64,000 nucleotides of DNA, taken from NCBI RefSeq assembly GCF_044761665.1, contig NZ_JBIWCW010000004.1, positions 310,001 to 374,000 on the forward strand. Reading direction: 5' to 3'. Below the pieces are notes generated by a model. That model saw only the letters and a list, made by a program, of their open reading frames with translations. It did no database searches and was not told the DNA's origin. The stretch's first letter is position 1, and each line of letters starts with the position of its first letter. A program made the position numbers and the translations under genes. Shown in pieces: positions 45,019 to 54,064 of the stretch. The DNA is from Peribacillus sp044761665. Its GTDB lineage: Bacteria; Bacillota; Bacilli; Bacillales; DSM-1321.

Positions 45019-45780
45019 ATGAACGTATTCAAACAACTATGGGTGAGCCTCTACTCACCTAAAGATATCGCTTCCTTTCAAAATCAGGGAATCGGTAAGA
45101 CCATATTATATGTATTTTTATTGAGCCTCATATTCTTCCTCCCTTCCGCATTTTACTTAGGTACAATGATAACGAATGGATTAAACGCCATTGAGGAAAC
45201 TGTATCAGAAGACCTGCCTGATTTTGAAATCAAGAATGGTACATTAACGACCGATAGCAACGAGCCATTCGTTGTGAAAAAAAATGGCTACCAGATTTTT
45301 TTAGATGGCACTGGTTCCCTGACTCCGGAAGATGTGTCAGCCAAGTCGGATGAAGCAGTCGCCCTTTTAAAGTCGGAACTTGTATTTGTATCGAATGGTC
45401 ATGCTCAAACTTCACCTTATTCGCTTTTGGAAGGAAATAATGAGGATTTATTCGAATGGATTAATTCAGTTGAATCTGTTCTGCCGATAATCCTGCCACT
45501 GCTTCTCTTTATCCTATATTTATTTACGGCAGCTGGTTCATTCTTGAAAGTGACCATCCTTGCTGCATTCGGGACTATATTCAGAAGCACATTGGGTCGT
45601 TCCATTTCTTATAGATATTTATGGAGGATAGCCGCGTACAGTATCACCCTATCCACGATTTTCTTTACAATCATGGAGGCCTTTCAAGCGACTGTCCCAT
45701 TCGCTTCCTTCATTAGTTGGTTCGTTTCATTAATCATTCTCCACTTATCCATAAAAGAATCAGCTCATACACTTGATTAA
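45019..45780 (+). CDS. yqgB: DUF1189 family membrane protein YqgB
   Basis: 253 residues from ATG 45019 (AGGTG eight bases upstream). MNVFKQLWVSLYSPKDIASFQNQGIGKTI is the family N-terminus; one helix near residue 35, an external domain with FLDGTGSLTPEDV, then four C-terminal helices. Length agrees with the B. subtilis protein. Role unknown. Confidence 0.88.
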   Translation: MNVFKQLWVSLYSPKDIASFQNQGIGKTILYVFLLSLIFFLPSAFYLGTMITNGLNAIEETVSEDLPDFEIKNGTLTTDSNEPFVVKKNGYQIFLDGTGSLTPEDVSAKSDEAVALLKSELVFVSNGHAQTSPYSLLEGNNEDLFEWINSVESVLPIILPLLLFILYLFTAAGSFLKVTILAAFGTIFRSTLGRSISYRYLWRIAAYSITLSTIFFTIMEAFQATVPFASFISWFVSLIILHLSIKESAHTLD

Positions 45781-45798
45781 ATATGATATGAAAAGATA

Positions 45799-45826
45799 AA
45801 TCCAGACGAACCTGTCTGGATTTTTT
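45799..45826 (+). terminator. yqgB terminator
   Basis: AATCCAGAC / GTCTGGATT with six-base loop and six Ts. Confidence 0.9.
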
Positions 45827-45929
45827 GCACCTAACCAAATAAATTTTTACCTTTCCCTAAAATCAACAAATTACGCAAGATGTTATTCCTATAATTATAG
45901 TTTAATCAGTATTTAAGGGGATGAGCGAT

Positions 45930-46075
45930 GTGATGAATAGAAATCTTGATGTACAGTGGTTATTACTTATACTGGAGGCAAAAGCAATGATTTAACTTTA
46001 AATGAAATCCGCCGTTTTCTTAACGCGAATGCATATGATAATGATAATTATTTTTTCAAATCCAAAATTAAATAA
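45930..46075 (+). pseudogene. SinI-like anti-repressor, frameshifted
   Basis: From GTG 45930 (nine bases after AAGGGG) the frame reads ...MNRNLDVQWLLLILEAK and then closes at TAA 45993. Inserting one A in the AAAA run at 45980-45983 continues the protein as SNDLTLNEIRRFLNANAYD...KIK to TAA 46075. The repaired product (about 48 residues) aligns with the SinI dimerisation helices: LD-x-x-W-x-x-x-I-x-EAK-x-x-x-x-x-x-x-EIR-x-(Y/F)L. SinI-type peptides bind and inactivate SinR-like repressors. The lesion could be real decay, a recent phase change, or a sequencing error in a homopolymer. Confidence 0.7.
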
Positions 46076-46164
46076 ACGCTCGACATGAAAACTGCCCATT
46101 TTCAGGCATAACTTTTCACCCTGCCAAGTACATATAGGTAAAAGACAAACTTGGGGGGATGGAA

Positions 46165-46494
46165 ATGAAAAGGATCCTGCTATTTATTTCATTTTGTTTC
46201 ATTCTATTTATTATTTATTTCGATTTGACCACAGGAACCCTGCCCACTTCACAATTAACATCAAATCCAGTCCAACCATCCTTGACAGTAGACAAGCCCG
46301 TGGACCCTACATTGTCATATAAAGAAATACTTATCAAACCTGGAGATACCTTACTCTCCATCATGGAGAACGATAAAGAAGCATCGAACCAGCCGATTGA
46401 GGATATCATATCCGACTTTCAGAGTTTGAATGAAGGGCTACAGCCAGAGAACATGCAGATTGGAAAAACGTATAAAATCCCGATCTACAAATAA
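46165..46494 (+). CDS. yqfZ: YqfZ, LysM-like anchored protein
   Basis: 109 residues from ATG 46165 (GGGGGG six bases upstream; the ATG at 46159 touches it). Signal or membrane helix ILLFISFCFILFIIYF, then a LysM-like module with YKEILIKPGDTLLSIM and GKTYKIPIY. Probably secreted and wall-associated. In B. subtilis yqfZ is near ispG and is a forespore-expressed gene as far as I recall. Confidence 0.85.
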   Translation: MKRILLFISFCFILFIIYFDLTTGTLPTSQLTSNPVQPSLTVDKPVDPTLSYKEILIKPGDTLLSIMENDKEASNQPIEDIISDFQSLNEGLQPENMQIGKTYKIPIYK

Positions 46495-46713
46495 ACCGAA
46501 TGGAAACATATTTCGTAAATAATCAAGGTGAACCTGATTTCTTGCTTAAAGAACATTTAATCAAGTAAATCCCGAGTGAAAATAGTATACTTTCTTCATA
46601 ATAAAAAAGTAATGCGTCCAATTCCTTGTCAACCGGTATGGACATTGATACAATATTTTAGTGAACTAAATGAAAAATCAAAATTGATTTTTTCCTAAAG
46701 GAGAGAATTCCAC

Positions 46714-47844
46714 TTGAGTGAAATCATACATCGCACTAAGACGCGGCCAATTAAAGTTGGAAACTTAACAATCGGCGGCAACAATGAAGTAATCATTCAA
46801 AGCATGACAACAACAAAAACGCATGACGTTGAAGCAACCGTTGCAGAAATCCTTCGTCTTGAAGAAGCAGGATGCCAAATTGTACGTGTCGCCTGCCCGG
46901 ATGAAAGAGCAGCAAATGCCATTCCTGAAATTAAAAAACGGATCAATATCCCGCTAGTGGTCGATATCCATTTTGATTATAAGCTAGCCCTGAAAGCTAT
47001 CGAAGGCGGAGCGGACAAAATACGGATCAACCCTGGTAATATCGGTCGCCGCGAAAAAGTAGAAGCGGTTGTAACAGCTGCTAAAGCTAAAGGCATTCCG
47101 ATTCGTATCGGTGTCAATGCAGGTTCTCTTGAAAAGAAAATCCTCGACAAATATGGCTATCCAACAGCAGATGGAATGGTCGAAAGTGCATTGCACCACA
47201 TTAAGATCCTGGAAGATCTTGATTTCCATGACATCATCGTTTCAATGAAAGCATCTGATGTCACTTTGGCACTCGAAGCCTATGAAAAAGCTTCAAGAGC
47301 TTTTGATTACCCTTTACATCTAGGAATTACTGAATCGGGTACACTCTTCTCCGGTACGGTTAAAAGTGCGGCTGGACTTGGCGCCATCCTTAGTCAGGGT
47401 ATAGGTAGCACACTACGCGTATCCTTAAGCGCTGACCCAGTCGAAGAAGTGAAAGTAGCAAGGGAACTCCTTAAAGTATTCGGGCTTGCTTCTAATATGG
47501 CCACCCTAATCTCTTGCCCTACTTGTGGACGTATTGAAATCGACCTTATCTCCATCGCAAATGAGGTCGAGGAGTACATCCAGACGATCAAAGCTCCAAT
47601 CAAGGTATCTGTCCTAGGTTGTGCGGTAAATGGTCCTGGTGAAGCACGTGAGGCTGATATAGGCATTGCCGGAGCACGTGGTGAAGGTTTGCTGTTTAGA
47701 AAAGGGAAAATCGTTCGTAAAGTTCCTGAAGAAACAATGGTTGAGGAACTAAAAATAGAAATCGATAAAATTGCTGAAGAGTATTATGCAAAGCAAAGAG
47801 CCGAAGCCGAAGCTGAAGCAACGGCTGCAGTGATAACTAAATAA
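46714..47844 (+). CDS. ispG: (E)-4-hydroxy-3-methylbut-2-enyl-diphosphate synthase
   Basis: Fe-S enzyme of the MEP isoprenoid pathway (GcpE) converting MEcPP to HMBPP. 376 residues; TIM barrel start TRPIKVGNLTIGG, cluster cysteines in ISCPTCGRIEID and GCAVNGPGEA. TTG start at 46714, eight bases after AAAGGAGAG. The next enzyme of the pathway, IspH, is encoded at 55451 in the same window. Terminator follows at once. Confidence 0.96.
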   Translation: MSEIIHRTKTRPIKVGNLTIGGNNEVIIQSMTTTKTHDVEATVAEILRLEEAGCQIVRVACPDERAANAIPEIKKRINIPLVVDIHFDYKLALKAIEGGADKIRINPGNIGRREKVEAVVTAAKAKGIPIRIGVNAGSLEKKILDKYGYPTADGMVESALHHIKILEDLDFHDIIVSMKASDVTLALEAYEKASRAFDYPLHLGITESGTLFSGTVKSAAGLGAILSQGIGSTLRVSLSADPVEEVKVARELLKVFGLASNMATLISCPTCGRIEIDLISIANEVEEYIQTIKAPIKVSVLGCAVNGPGEAREADIGIAGARGEGLLFRKGKIVRKVPEETMVEELKIEIDKIAEEYYAKQRAEAEAEATAAVITK

Positions 47845-47847
47845 ATA

Positions 47848-47879
47848 AAAAAAGTCCTGAGTTTCTCGGGACTTTTTTT
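47848..47879 (+). terminator. ispG terminator
   Basis: AAAAAAGTCC-TGAG / CTC-GGGACTTTTTT with long T-run. Confidence 0.88.
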
Positions 47880-47941
47880 GTTCCCTCAAAAAAAAGCCGT
47901 TTCCGAATCCTTTTGGGTATCGAAAACAGCGAATTATGCTC

Positions 47942-48397
47942 CTAAAAGAATGGCAAGATAAAAATGCCGACAATGATGGAAACGGCACCTATCCCTATAG
48001 CCCATGAACCCATGCTAGATCCTCGCTTGCGGGCTGAAAAACCAATGATGATCCCAAGAATCCCCAGTATGAAAGGCATCATAAACAACGACAGAATGGA
48101 TAGCACTAACGCAATGGCCCCTATGACGGCTCCATTCGATGCCATCCCGGAATCGTCAGAGCGTTTTTCATACCTCCCGTTTTGCTTTGGTTCTGCGGCA
48201 AGTTCAGCAGAAGTTTCTTCTTGATACCGACTATTCGCAAAAGTGGCCTCTTTCTTTTTTTGATACCCTCTTTCCTCTGCTACATCTTCTTCCGTATAGT
48301 AACGCTCATGATGTTGATCATCCTCGGTCACAATGGATTCATTCCCCACTTCAATTGTGCCCGCCTGGCCTTTAACGGAGTATTTGTCTTCATCCAT
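47942..48397 (-). CDS. yqfX: Membrane protein YqfX (DUF4190-like)
   Basis: 151 residues: a hydrophilic acidic N-terminal 80 residues (DEDKYSVKG, TEDDQHHERYYTEEDVAEE) and two C-terminal helices with glycine packing (GAVIGAIALVLSILSLFM, GSWAIGIGAVSIIVGIFIL). This tail is the DUF4190-type pair. Function unknown. Convergent with ispG. Confidence 0.82.
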   Translation of the reverse strand: MDEDKYSVKGQAGTIEVGNESIVTEDDQHHERYYTEEDVAEERGYQKKKEATFANSRYQEETSAELAAEPKQNGRYEKRSDDSGMASNGAVIGAIALVLSILSLFMMPFILGILGIIIGFSARKRGSSMGSWAIGIGAVSIIVGIFILPFF

Positions 48398-48565
48398 TCA
48401 TCCATCACTCACTTTCGATTTTAGGAGCATTTATAGTGTATGTATAATAATTAATTACCCTCATGAAAAAGGTTTCATGTCTTGGTAATAAATATGGATT
48501 GTTTCCAATGCCACAGTGGAATATGATACACTAAAACAAGTGTTGATAATGAGGAGAGAGTCATC

Positions 48566-49150
48566 GTGAAAAAAAGATTTGGCATCGATATAGATGGGAC
48601 TATTACAAGACCCGATACGTTAGTCCCCTACTTAAATAAAGCTTTTAAGTTAAATTTAACCTATGAAGACATTAATGAATATGATTTATTTCCCTTCGTC
48701 AATGTACCAAAAGAAGAGTTCTCAAAATGGTTCATCCAAACCGAACCGACGATATATGCAGAGTCTTTGATTGCCGATGGGGCAAAGGACATTCTGGAGA
48801 GCTGGATGACCCTGGCTGATTTATATTTCATCAGTGCCAGAAGTGATCGCCTACTTGATGTAACAAGGGACTGGTTTACGAAGAACCAGCTCCAATACAA
48901 TCACTTGGAATTGGTCGGCTCCCATGATAAGGTGGCTACAGCTAAGAAATACGCTGTCGACCTCTTTTTAGAGGACAAGTATGACAATGCGGTTTCCATT
49001 TCCGAAGAATGTAAAATCCCTGTCCTACTATTCAATACACCCTATAACCAAGGCCCGATCCCAGATAGAGTCATCCGGGTCAACAATTGGTTGGAGGCAT
49101 CACAATGGGTGAAACATTGGCTACCTTCTAAACCGCTCAGTATAAAATAG
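48566..49150 (+). CDS. yqfW: HAD-family nucleotidase YqfW
   Basis: 194 residues, GTG start at 48566 after GGAGAGAG. HAD motif I FGIDIDGT, motif III/IV region VDLFLEDKYDNAVS, and YFISARSDR as motif II. Belongs to the 5'(3')-deoxyribonucleotidase-like group; the substrate is probably a nucleotide, not proven. Convergent with zur. Confidence 0.88.
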   Translation: MKKRFGIDIDGTITRPDTLVPYLNKAFKLNLTYEDINEYDLFPFVNVPKEEFSKWFIQTEPTIYAESLIADGAKDILESWMTLADLYFISARSDRLLDVTRDWFTKNQLQYNHLELVGSHDKVATAKKYAVDLFLEDKYDNAVSISEECKIPVLLFNTPYNQGPIPDRVIRVNNWLEASQWVKHWLPSKPLSIK

Positions 49151-49153
49151 AAC

Positions 49154-49188
49154 AAAAAAACCATTGACAGATGTCGATGGTTTTTTTA
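49154..49188. terminator. Bidirectional terminator between yqfW and zur
   Basis: AAAAAACCAT / ATGGTTTTTT with 13-base loop, T-runs both ways; covers the zur stop codon. Confidence 0.85.
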
Positions 49189-49608
49189 AGATTCTATCGA
49201 TATACAGACAGGACAGCGACCGTAAATTTCGAATTTATGACCAGATACCTCATAGTCCTTCAAGCTTTCCTGAAGCTCGTGCATCGGACATACTTCAATT
49301 TCCTTAGTCTTACCACAATTCAAGCAGATGAAATGATGGTGATGTGAAGAATGTCCGCAAGTAAAGCGGAAATGTTTTTCACCTTCCAGTTCAGTCATCT
49401 CAAAAATCCCAAGTTCGACAAACAAGGAAAGATTGCGGTAAATCGTATCGAAACTCAAGCCAGGATAGTCTTGCTTCATATTCTCCAGCACTTCTTTAGC
49501 CGTTAAATATTTATCACTCGAAGAGAAAAGAGCCAACATTTCCTCTCTTTTTCCTGTATGTTTAAAGCCTTTATCTTTAAGTAATTGCATGGCTGTTGTC
49601 ACGTTCAA
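49186..49608 (-). CDS. zur: Zinc uptake repressor Zur
   Basis: 140-residue Fur-family repressor. HTH with FDTIYRNLSLFVELGI, structural zinc site CLNC...CPVC (CxxC pairs), sensing-site segment HSSHHHHF. With zinc bound it represses zinc uptake and zinc-free ribosomal paralogs. Encoded at the 3' end of a znuC-znuB-zur operon (14 bases after znuB), so Zur probably represses its own operon through the box at 51259. Confidence 0.95.
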   Translation of the reverse strand: MNVTTAMQLLKDKGFKHTGKREEMLALFSSSDKYLTAKEVLENMKQDYPGLSFDTIYRNLSLFVELGIFEMTELEGEKHFRFTCGHSSHHHHFICLNCGKTKEIEVCPMHELQESLKDYEVSGHKFEIYGRCPVCISIES

Positions 49609-49621
49609 AAAATCACCCCAC

Positions 49622-50455
49622 CTATCGATTTTTCCACTTATCCATTAAAATTGAAAAGATAAGTATTAGCACAGCGATGATAACAATTGTTCCACCTGGA
49701 GCAAGATCCATATTGTAAGATAAAATCAATCCACCTACAACAGATATTTCTCCAAATAAAATGGAGTAAACAATCATCTGCTTAAAGCCTTTCGCAAAGC
49801 GGAGACTTGCAGCAACAGGCAAAGTCATTAACGAAGATACAAGTAATATCCCGATGATTTTCATTGATGCAGCGATGACCAAAGCCACCATTACGATGAA
49901 AATAAAATGAATCGTTTGATAGGGTATCCCCGAAGCCCTTGCATGCTCTTCGTCAAAGGATAACAAAAATAATTCTTTATACAATAGTGCCAGCATTAAA
50001 GCGACTGCTATGCCGACTCCCATAATAAGATATAAGTCTGTTCGACTTACTGCACTGACACTTCCGAATAAATAACCATATAAATCCGTATTAAAGCCAT
50101 CGGCAATGGAAATGAAAATAACACTAAGCCCCATGCCCCCAGCCATGATGATGGGGATGGCCAACTCTTGGTAGTGCTTGTACACCCCTCTTAATTTCTC
50201 AATAAACAACGAACCTCCAACCGAAAAGGCCATTCCTATATAAAGTGGATTCAATCCGGCAAGAGAAAGAAAACTTTTTTGAAGCAGTAAACTAAACGCA
50301 ATTCCTGCTAGCGCTACATGACTGAGCGCATCGGAGATCATCGACATCCTTCTTACCACGACAAAAACGCCTACGAGTGGCGCAATCGCTCCGATGATGA
50401 TTCCGGTCAAAAAAGCGTTCTGCAAAAATTCAAATTGCAATATCCCCGATATCAT
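49622..50455 (-). CDS. znuB: Zinc ABC transporter permease
   Basis: 277 residues, ATG 50455 with GGAGG eight bases upstream. Seven to eight membrane helices; VVRRMSMISDALSHVALAGIA and the conserved DEEHARASGI loop are typical of the ABC-3 (ZnuB/MntB) family. Zinc is inferred from zur and the Zur-type operator. Confidence 0.9.
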   Translation of the reverse strand: MISGILQFEFLQNAFLTGIIIGAIAPLVGVFVVVRRMSMISDALSHVALAGIAFSLLLQKSFLSLAGLNPLYIGMAFSVGGSLFIEKLRGVYKHYQELAIPIIMAGGMGLSVIFISIADGFNTDLYGYLFGSVSAVSRTDLYLIMGVGIAVALMLALLYKELFLLSFDEEHARASGIPYQTIHFIFIVMVALVIAASMKIIGILLVSSLMTLPVAASLRFAKGFKQMIVYSILFGEISVVGGLILSYNMDLAPGGTIVIIAVLILIFSILMDKWKNR

Positions 50456-50476
50456 TGGGCTATCCTCCAAAACTTA

Positions 50477-51241
50477 TTAATGATTATGGTTTAAGAACTG
50501 AACACCGTGTCCATAAATGGAAGACAATTCTTCCTCATTCAATCCATTGTATTCTATGGCATCTCCATGAAAATGAAGCACCTTATTCAAACAGGCAACG
50601 TGTGTGACTTTATCGGTCACGGTAGCCACATCATGCGTAACTAAAATCAGGGTAATTCCCAATTTTTTATTTAGCATTTCGAGCATTTCATAAAATTGAT
50701 GGACGTTCTTTGAATCTACTCCAACAGTCGGTTCGTCTAGAATCAGCAATTCAGGCTCGCTGACAATCGAACGGGCTATGAACACCCTCTGTTGTTGGCC
50801 ACCGGATAATTCACCGATATTTCGGTTCTGGAACCCCAGCATATCCACAGACTCCAGCGCATCCTTCACCTTTTTCTTATCTTCTTTGCTTGCAAATTTA
50901 AACAAGCCGATTTTTTTAGTCAAGCCGCTTTGAACCACTTCGAATACGGTAGCAGGAAAACCGGAATTGAAAGAATTTGCCTTCTGGGAAACAAAACCTA
51001 CCTTTTGCCAATCTTTAAAGCGTCGTATATCTTCCCCAAATACTTCGATTTTTCCTTTTTGTAGCTTAAACACACCGAGTAACAACTTCAAAAGGGTGGA
51101 TTTACCGCTCCCATTCGGTCCGACGATTGCTAAAAAAGCCCCTTTAGGGATCTCAAGTGATACATGCTCCAGCACTAAATCTTTTGTATATTTGTAAGAT
51201 ATATCTTCTAATTTAACGATGGGGTTCATTATATTATACAA
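50477..51241 (-). CDS. znuC: Zinc ABC transporter ATP-binding protein
   Basis: 254 residues from TTG 51241, five bases after AAAGGTGAT; the internal ATG at 51229 is too far from any ribosome site. Walker A GPNGSGKST, signature LSGGQQQR, LILDEPTVGVD. Ends in LNHNH, a possible metal-binding tail. First gene of znuC-znuB-zur; the binding protein gene znuA is not here and must be elsewhere. Confidence 0.9.
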   Translation of the reverse strand: MYNIMNPIVKLEDISYKYTKDLVLEHVSLEIPKGAFLAIVGPNGSGKSTLLKLLLGVFKLQKGKIEVFGEDIRRFKDWQKVGFVSQKANSFNSGFPATVFEVVQSGLTKKIGLFKFASKEDKKKVKDALESVDMLGFQNRNIGELSGGQQQRVFIARSIVSEPELLILDEPTVGVDSKNVHQFYEMLEMLNKKLGITLILVTHDVATVTDKVTHVACLNKVLHFHGDAIEYNGLNEEELSSIYGHGVQFLNHNH

Positions 51242-51258
51242 AACAATCACCTTTTTTT

Positions 51259-51277
51259 TAAGAATCATTACGATTAA
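51259..51277 (-). promoter_or_regulatory. Putative Zur box of znuC-znuB-zur
   Basis: Minus strand AATCGTAATGATTCTTA: the left half TCGTAAT-N-ATT matches the Zur consensus (TCGTAATNATTACGA) and the right half is degenerate. It lies just upstream of the znuC ribosome site. Confidence 0.7.
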
Positions 51278-51446
51278 CAAAGGTTAGTATAAATCAAAGC
51301 AGGTCAGATGTAAAGAAATCGCTCCAGGTTCAAAGGATCTTGAGTCACTCTAATTATCCTTGATCAGTAAATTTCTCAAAATCCAAACAGTTTCAAGTTC
51401 ACATACCCTATCTTCCTTCATATGTTTTAAAGGAGGAGGAGATCGT

Positions 51447-51707
51447 ATGAAATTATTTGAAATGATGGTCAACCATAAAATAAATCAGATACGTCCCGAT
51501 GAACTACTGTCCCTTGCTAAACAGCATCAGATTAACCTAACCCAAAAACAAGCACAAGATATTACTGCATTGCTGGCTGGTAAAAACATCAATATTTTCG
51601 ATATTCGCCAACGTCAAAACGTTCTCGGCCAAATCACTCAAGTAGCCGGAGCGAATACAGCCCGGGCAATCGAAACTCTTTTCAACAACCTTACTGCCAA
51701 TCTGTAA
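51447..51707 (+). CDS. yqfT: DUF2624 family protein YqfT
   Basis: 86 residues, ATG 51447 after AAAGGAGGAGG. All-helical: MVNHKINQIRPDELLSLAKQ, then QAQDITALLAGKNINIF. Family found next to nfo in Bacillus. Function unknown. Confidence 0.88.
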   Translation: MKLFEMMVNHKINQIRPDELLSLAKQHQINLTQKQAQDITALLAGKNINIFDIRQRQNVLGQITQVAGANTARAIETLFNNLTANL

Positions 51708-51735
51708 CACGGTTTCAACAATACTTATATAAAAG

Positions 51736-51773
51736 AAGGGACGGTTCATCGACATATCGATGAACCGTCCCTC
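51736..51773. terminator. Hairpin between yqfT and nfo
   Basis: AGGGACGGTTCATCGA / TCGATGAACCGTCCCT, sixteen perfect pairs. T-runs are short on both sides, so it may be a barrier or RNA-stability hairpin as well as a terminator. Confidence 0.7.
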
Positions 51774-51781
51774 TCTACCAC

Positions 51782-52678
51782 TTACAATTGCAACATGATC
51801 TTTTCCAGTAAACCCTCATCGAATTGTTTATTTTTAAACATATCGATTTCGAATTTATACGGTGCTTTTTTATCCTTCTTGTCTTCTCCTACAAAAGGAG
51901 TTTCCAAGATTTTCGGGACATCGTCCAGTTGGGGATGATGGACAATATAATTCAATGCCTTGAATCCAATATGGCCAAAACCGATGTTTTCATGACGGTC
52001 CTTATGCGCACCACGTACATTTTTACTGTCGTTGATATGGAGAACCTTGATTCGTTCCACGCCGACCAATTTGTCGAATTCATTCAGGACGCCATCAAAA
52101 TCTTCAACGATATTATATCCGGCATCATGTGTATGACACGTATCGAAGCATACGGATAGCTTATCATTATGGGTTACACCATCCATGATCATTGCTAATT
52201 CTTCAAAAGTTCGGCCACATTCCGTACCCTTACCCGCCATCGTTTCAAGGGCAATTTGCACTTTATCGTCAGCGGAAAGCACTTCATTTAAACCTTCAAT
52301 GATCCTTTTGATGCCAATTTCACTGCCTGCACCGACATGGGCTCCAGGGTGAAGGACAATTTGACGTGACCCTATCGCTTCCGTCCGGTCTATTTCACTG
52401 CGTAAAAAATTGACCCCCAGCTCAAAGGTGGCTGGATTTGTCGTATTCGCTATATTGATTATATATGGGGCATGGACCACAATATCACTGAGTCCATTTT
52501 CGTCCATATGCAATCTTCCTGCTTCAATATTCAAATCCTCGATTTTCTTACGTCTCGTATTTTGCGGGGCTCCTGTATAGACCATGAAAGTATTGGAACC
52601 ATATAAAACCGCTTCCTGACTCGCAGCAAGTAGCATATTTTTCCCGCTCATTGACACATGCGACCCAATCTTCAGCAT
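51782..52678 (-). CDS. nfo: Deoxyribonuclease IV (AP endonuclease)
   Basis: 298 residues, TIM-barrel AP endonuclease IV with GSHVSMSG at the start, FDTCHTHDAGY, VLHINDSKN and RHENIGFGHIG metal-ligand motifs. Repairs abasic and oxidised 3' ends; in Bacillus it acts in spore germination together with ExoA, and so complements SplB encoded at 1026. Sixteen bases after cshB. Confidence 0.96.
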   Translation of the reverse strand: MLKIGSHVSMSGKNMLLAASQEAVLYGSNTFMVYTGAPQNTRRKKIEDLNIEAGRLHMDENGLSDIVVHAPYIINIANTTNPATFELGVNFLRSEIDRTEAIGSRQIVLHPGAHVGAGSEIGIKRIIEGLNEVLSADDKVQIALETMAGKGTECGRTFEELAMIMDGVTHNDKLSVCFDTCHTHDAGYNIVEDFDGVLNEFDKLVGVERIKVLHINDSKNVRGAHKDRHENIGFGHIGFKALNYIVHHPQLDDVPKILETPFVGEDKKDKKAPYKFEIDMFKNKQFDEGLLEKIMLQL

Positions 52679-52693
52679 TTAATTACTCCCTTT

Positions 52694-54007
52694 TCATTTC
52701 TTTCTTTGTATACGGCGTTCGCGTTTTTTAAAGTTTTCAACGTCTCGTTGAATTTTCTTTTTATAACCAGGCTTAACTTTTGACGGCTTCTTAACATGCC
52801 TGCTAGCCTTAACATCTATTTCAGATTTCTGTTTCTTACGGTTTTTCCGTTTATTCCGTTCTTCTATATCAACCCACTCGCCATTTTGAATATCGGCATC
52901 GTGGAATTCGACTCCCATCTTTTCGAGGCGGTTCAGAGCGTCTTCATCCGATGTACCATAAATGGTGGCCGCAATGCCTGAATATCCAGCACGGGCGGTT
53001 CTTCCAGTCCTATGAATATAGAAATCCAAGTCCGATGGTAATTCATAATTGATGATATGACTGACGCCTTCTATATCGATTCCACGAGAAGCCAAATCGG
53101 TAGCAACGATGAATTGATATTCTAAATCGTTGATTTGTTTCATCATTTTTTTACGGTCACGAGGCGATAAGTCACCATGAATACGGCCTACTTTCAAGCC
53201 TTTTTCAATCAGCGAATTAGCCACATGATCCGCCATTTTTTTCGTATTGGTGAAAACGATAGCCAAATACGGATTATAACGCACGATGATGTCATGCAGT
53301 AACTGCTCTCTGTTACGATGACGGAGCGGTATCAAAACGTGTTCAATTTTGGCAGCTGTCGCCTGTTTAGGATTCACTTGAACATATTTCGGATTTTCCA
53401 TGTATTTATTCAAGAACGGCTTTAATTTTTCCGGAATGGTTGCCGAGAAAACAAGCATTTGAATTTTTTCAGCCATACGTGATGCAAATTGATCAACATC
53501 TTCTATGAAGCCCATATCAAGCATAAGGTCCGCTTCATCGACCACCAGCATTGAAGCTGTATATACCTGAAGTGCCTGAGCCTCAACCAGATCCTTGATT
53601 CTACCTGGAGTCCCAATGACTAACTGTGGTTGTGTTTTCAATTTATCGATCATCCGCTGTTTATCGGTACCACCGATGTAGCAACGGACTTGAACTTGCT
53701 CGTCCTCAGGGAAATGTTCCGCAATTTTCAAAGCTTCTTTGTAGATTTGATTCGCTAATTCACGGGTTGGTGCGGAAATAATCGCTTGAACTTCGTTTTT
53801 CCCAGCATCAAGCTTATTCATAATCGGCAGCAAATAGGAATGAGTCTTCCCTGTACCTGTCTGCGACTGTCCAATTAAGCTACTTCCCTTTAAAAGCGAC
53901 GGGAGCACGCGTTCTTGTATTTCCGTCGGCTTATCGAACCCTAGAGTACGAACTGCATCTAGAATGTAGCTTTTCAAATTAAATCGTTCAAATTGGTTTT
54001 GTTTCAT
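52694..54007 (-). CDS. cshB: DEAD-box RNA helicase CshB
   Basis: 437 residues, ATG 54007 after AAAGGAG. Q motif PTEIQERVLP, Walker A SQTGTGKT, DEAD, SAT, and HRTGRTARAG, with a very basic C-terminal extension (KNRKKQKSE...KKIQRDVENFKKRERRIQRKK region). Cold-shock RNA helicase for ribosome or mRNA unfolding. Cotranscribed with nfo. Confidence 0.95.
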   Translation of the reverse strand: MKQNQFERFNLKSYILDAVRTLGFDKPTEIQERVLPSLLKGSSLIGQSQTGTGKTHSYLLPIMNKLDAGKNEVQAIISAPTRELANQIYKEALKIAEHFPEDEQVQVRCYIGGTDKQRMIDKLKTQPQLVIGTPGRIKDLVEAQALQVYTASMLVVDEADLMLDMGFIEDVDQFASRMAEKIQMLVFSATIPEKLKPFLNKYMENPKYVQVNPKQATAAKIEHVLIPLRHRNREQLLHDIIVRYNPYLAIVFTNTKKMADHVANSLIEKGLKVGRIHGDLSPRDRKKMMKQINDLEYQFIVATDLASRGIDIEGVSHIINYELPSDLDFYIHRTGRTARAGYSGIAATIYGTSDEDALNRLEKMGVEFHDADIQNGEWVDIEERNKRKNRKKQKSEIDVKASRHVKKPSKVKPGYKKKIQRDVENFKKRERRIQRKK

Positions 54008-54064
54008 CAAATATCTCCTTTATTCTTGTCTTTCATTAGACACGTCTTATTATTATAATAAATT

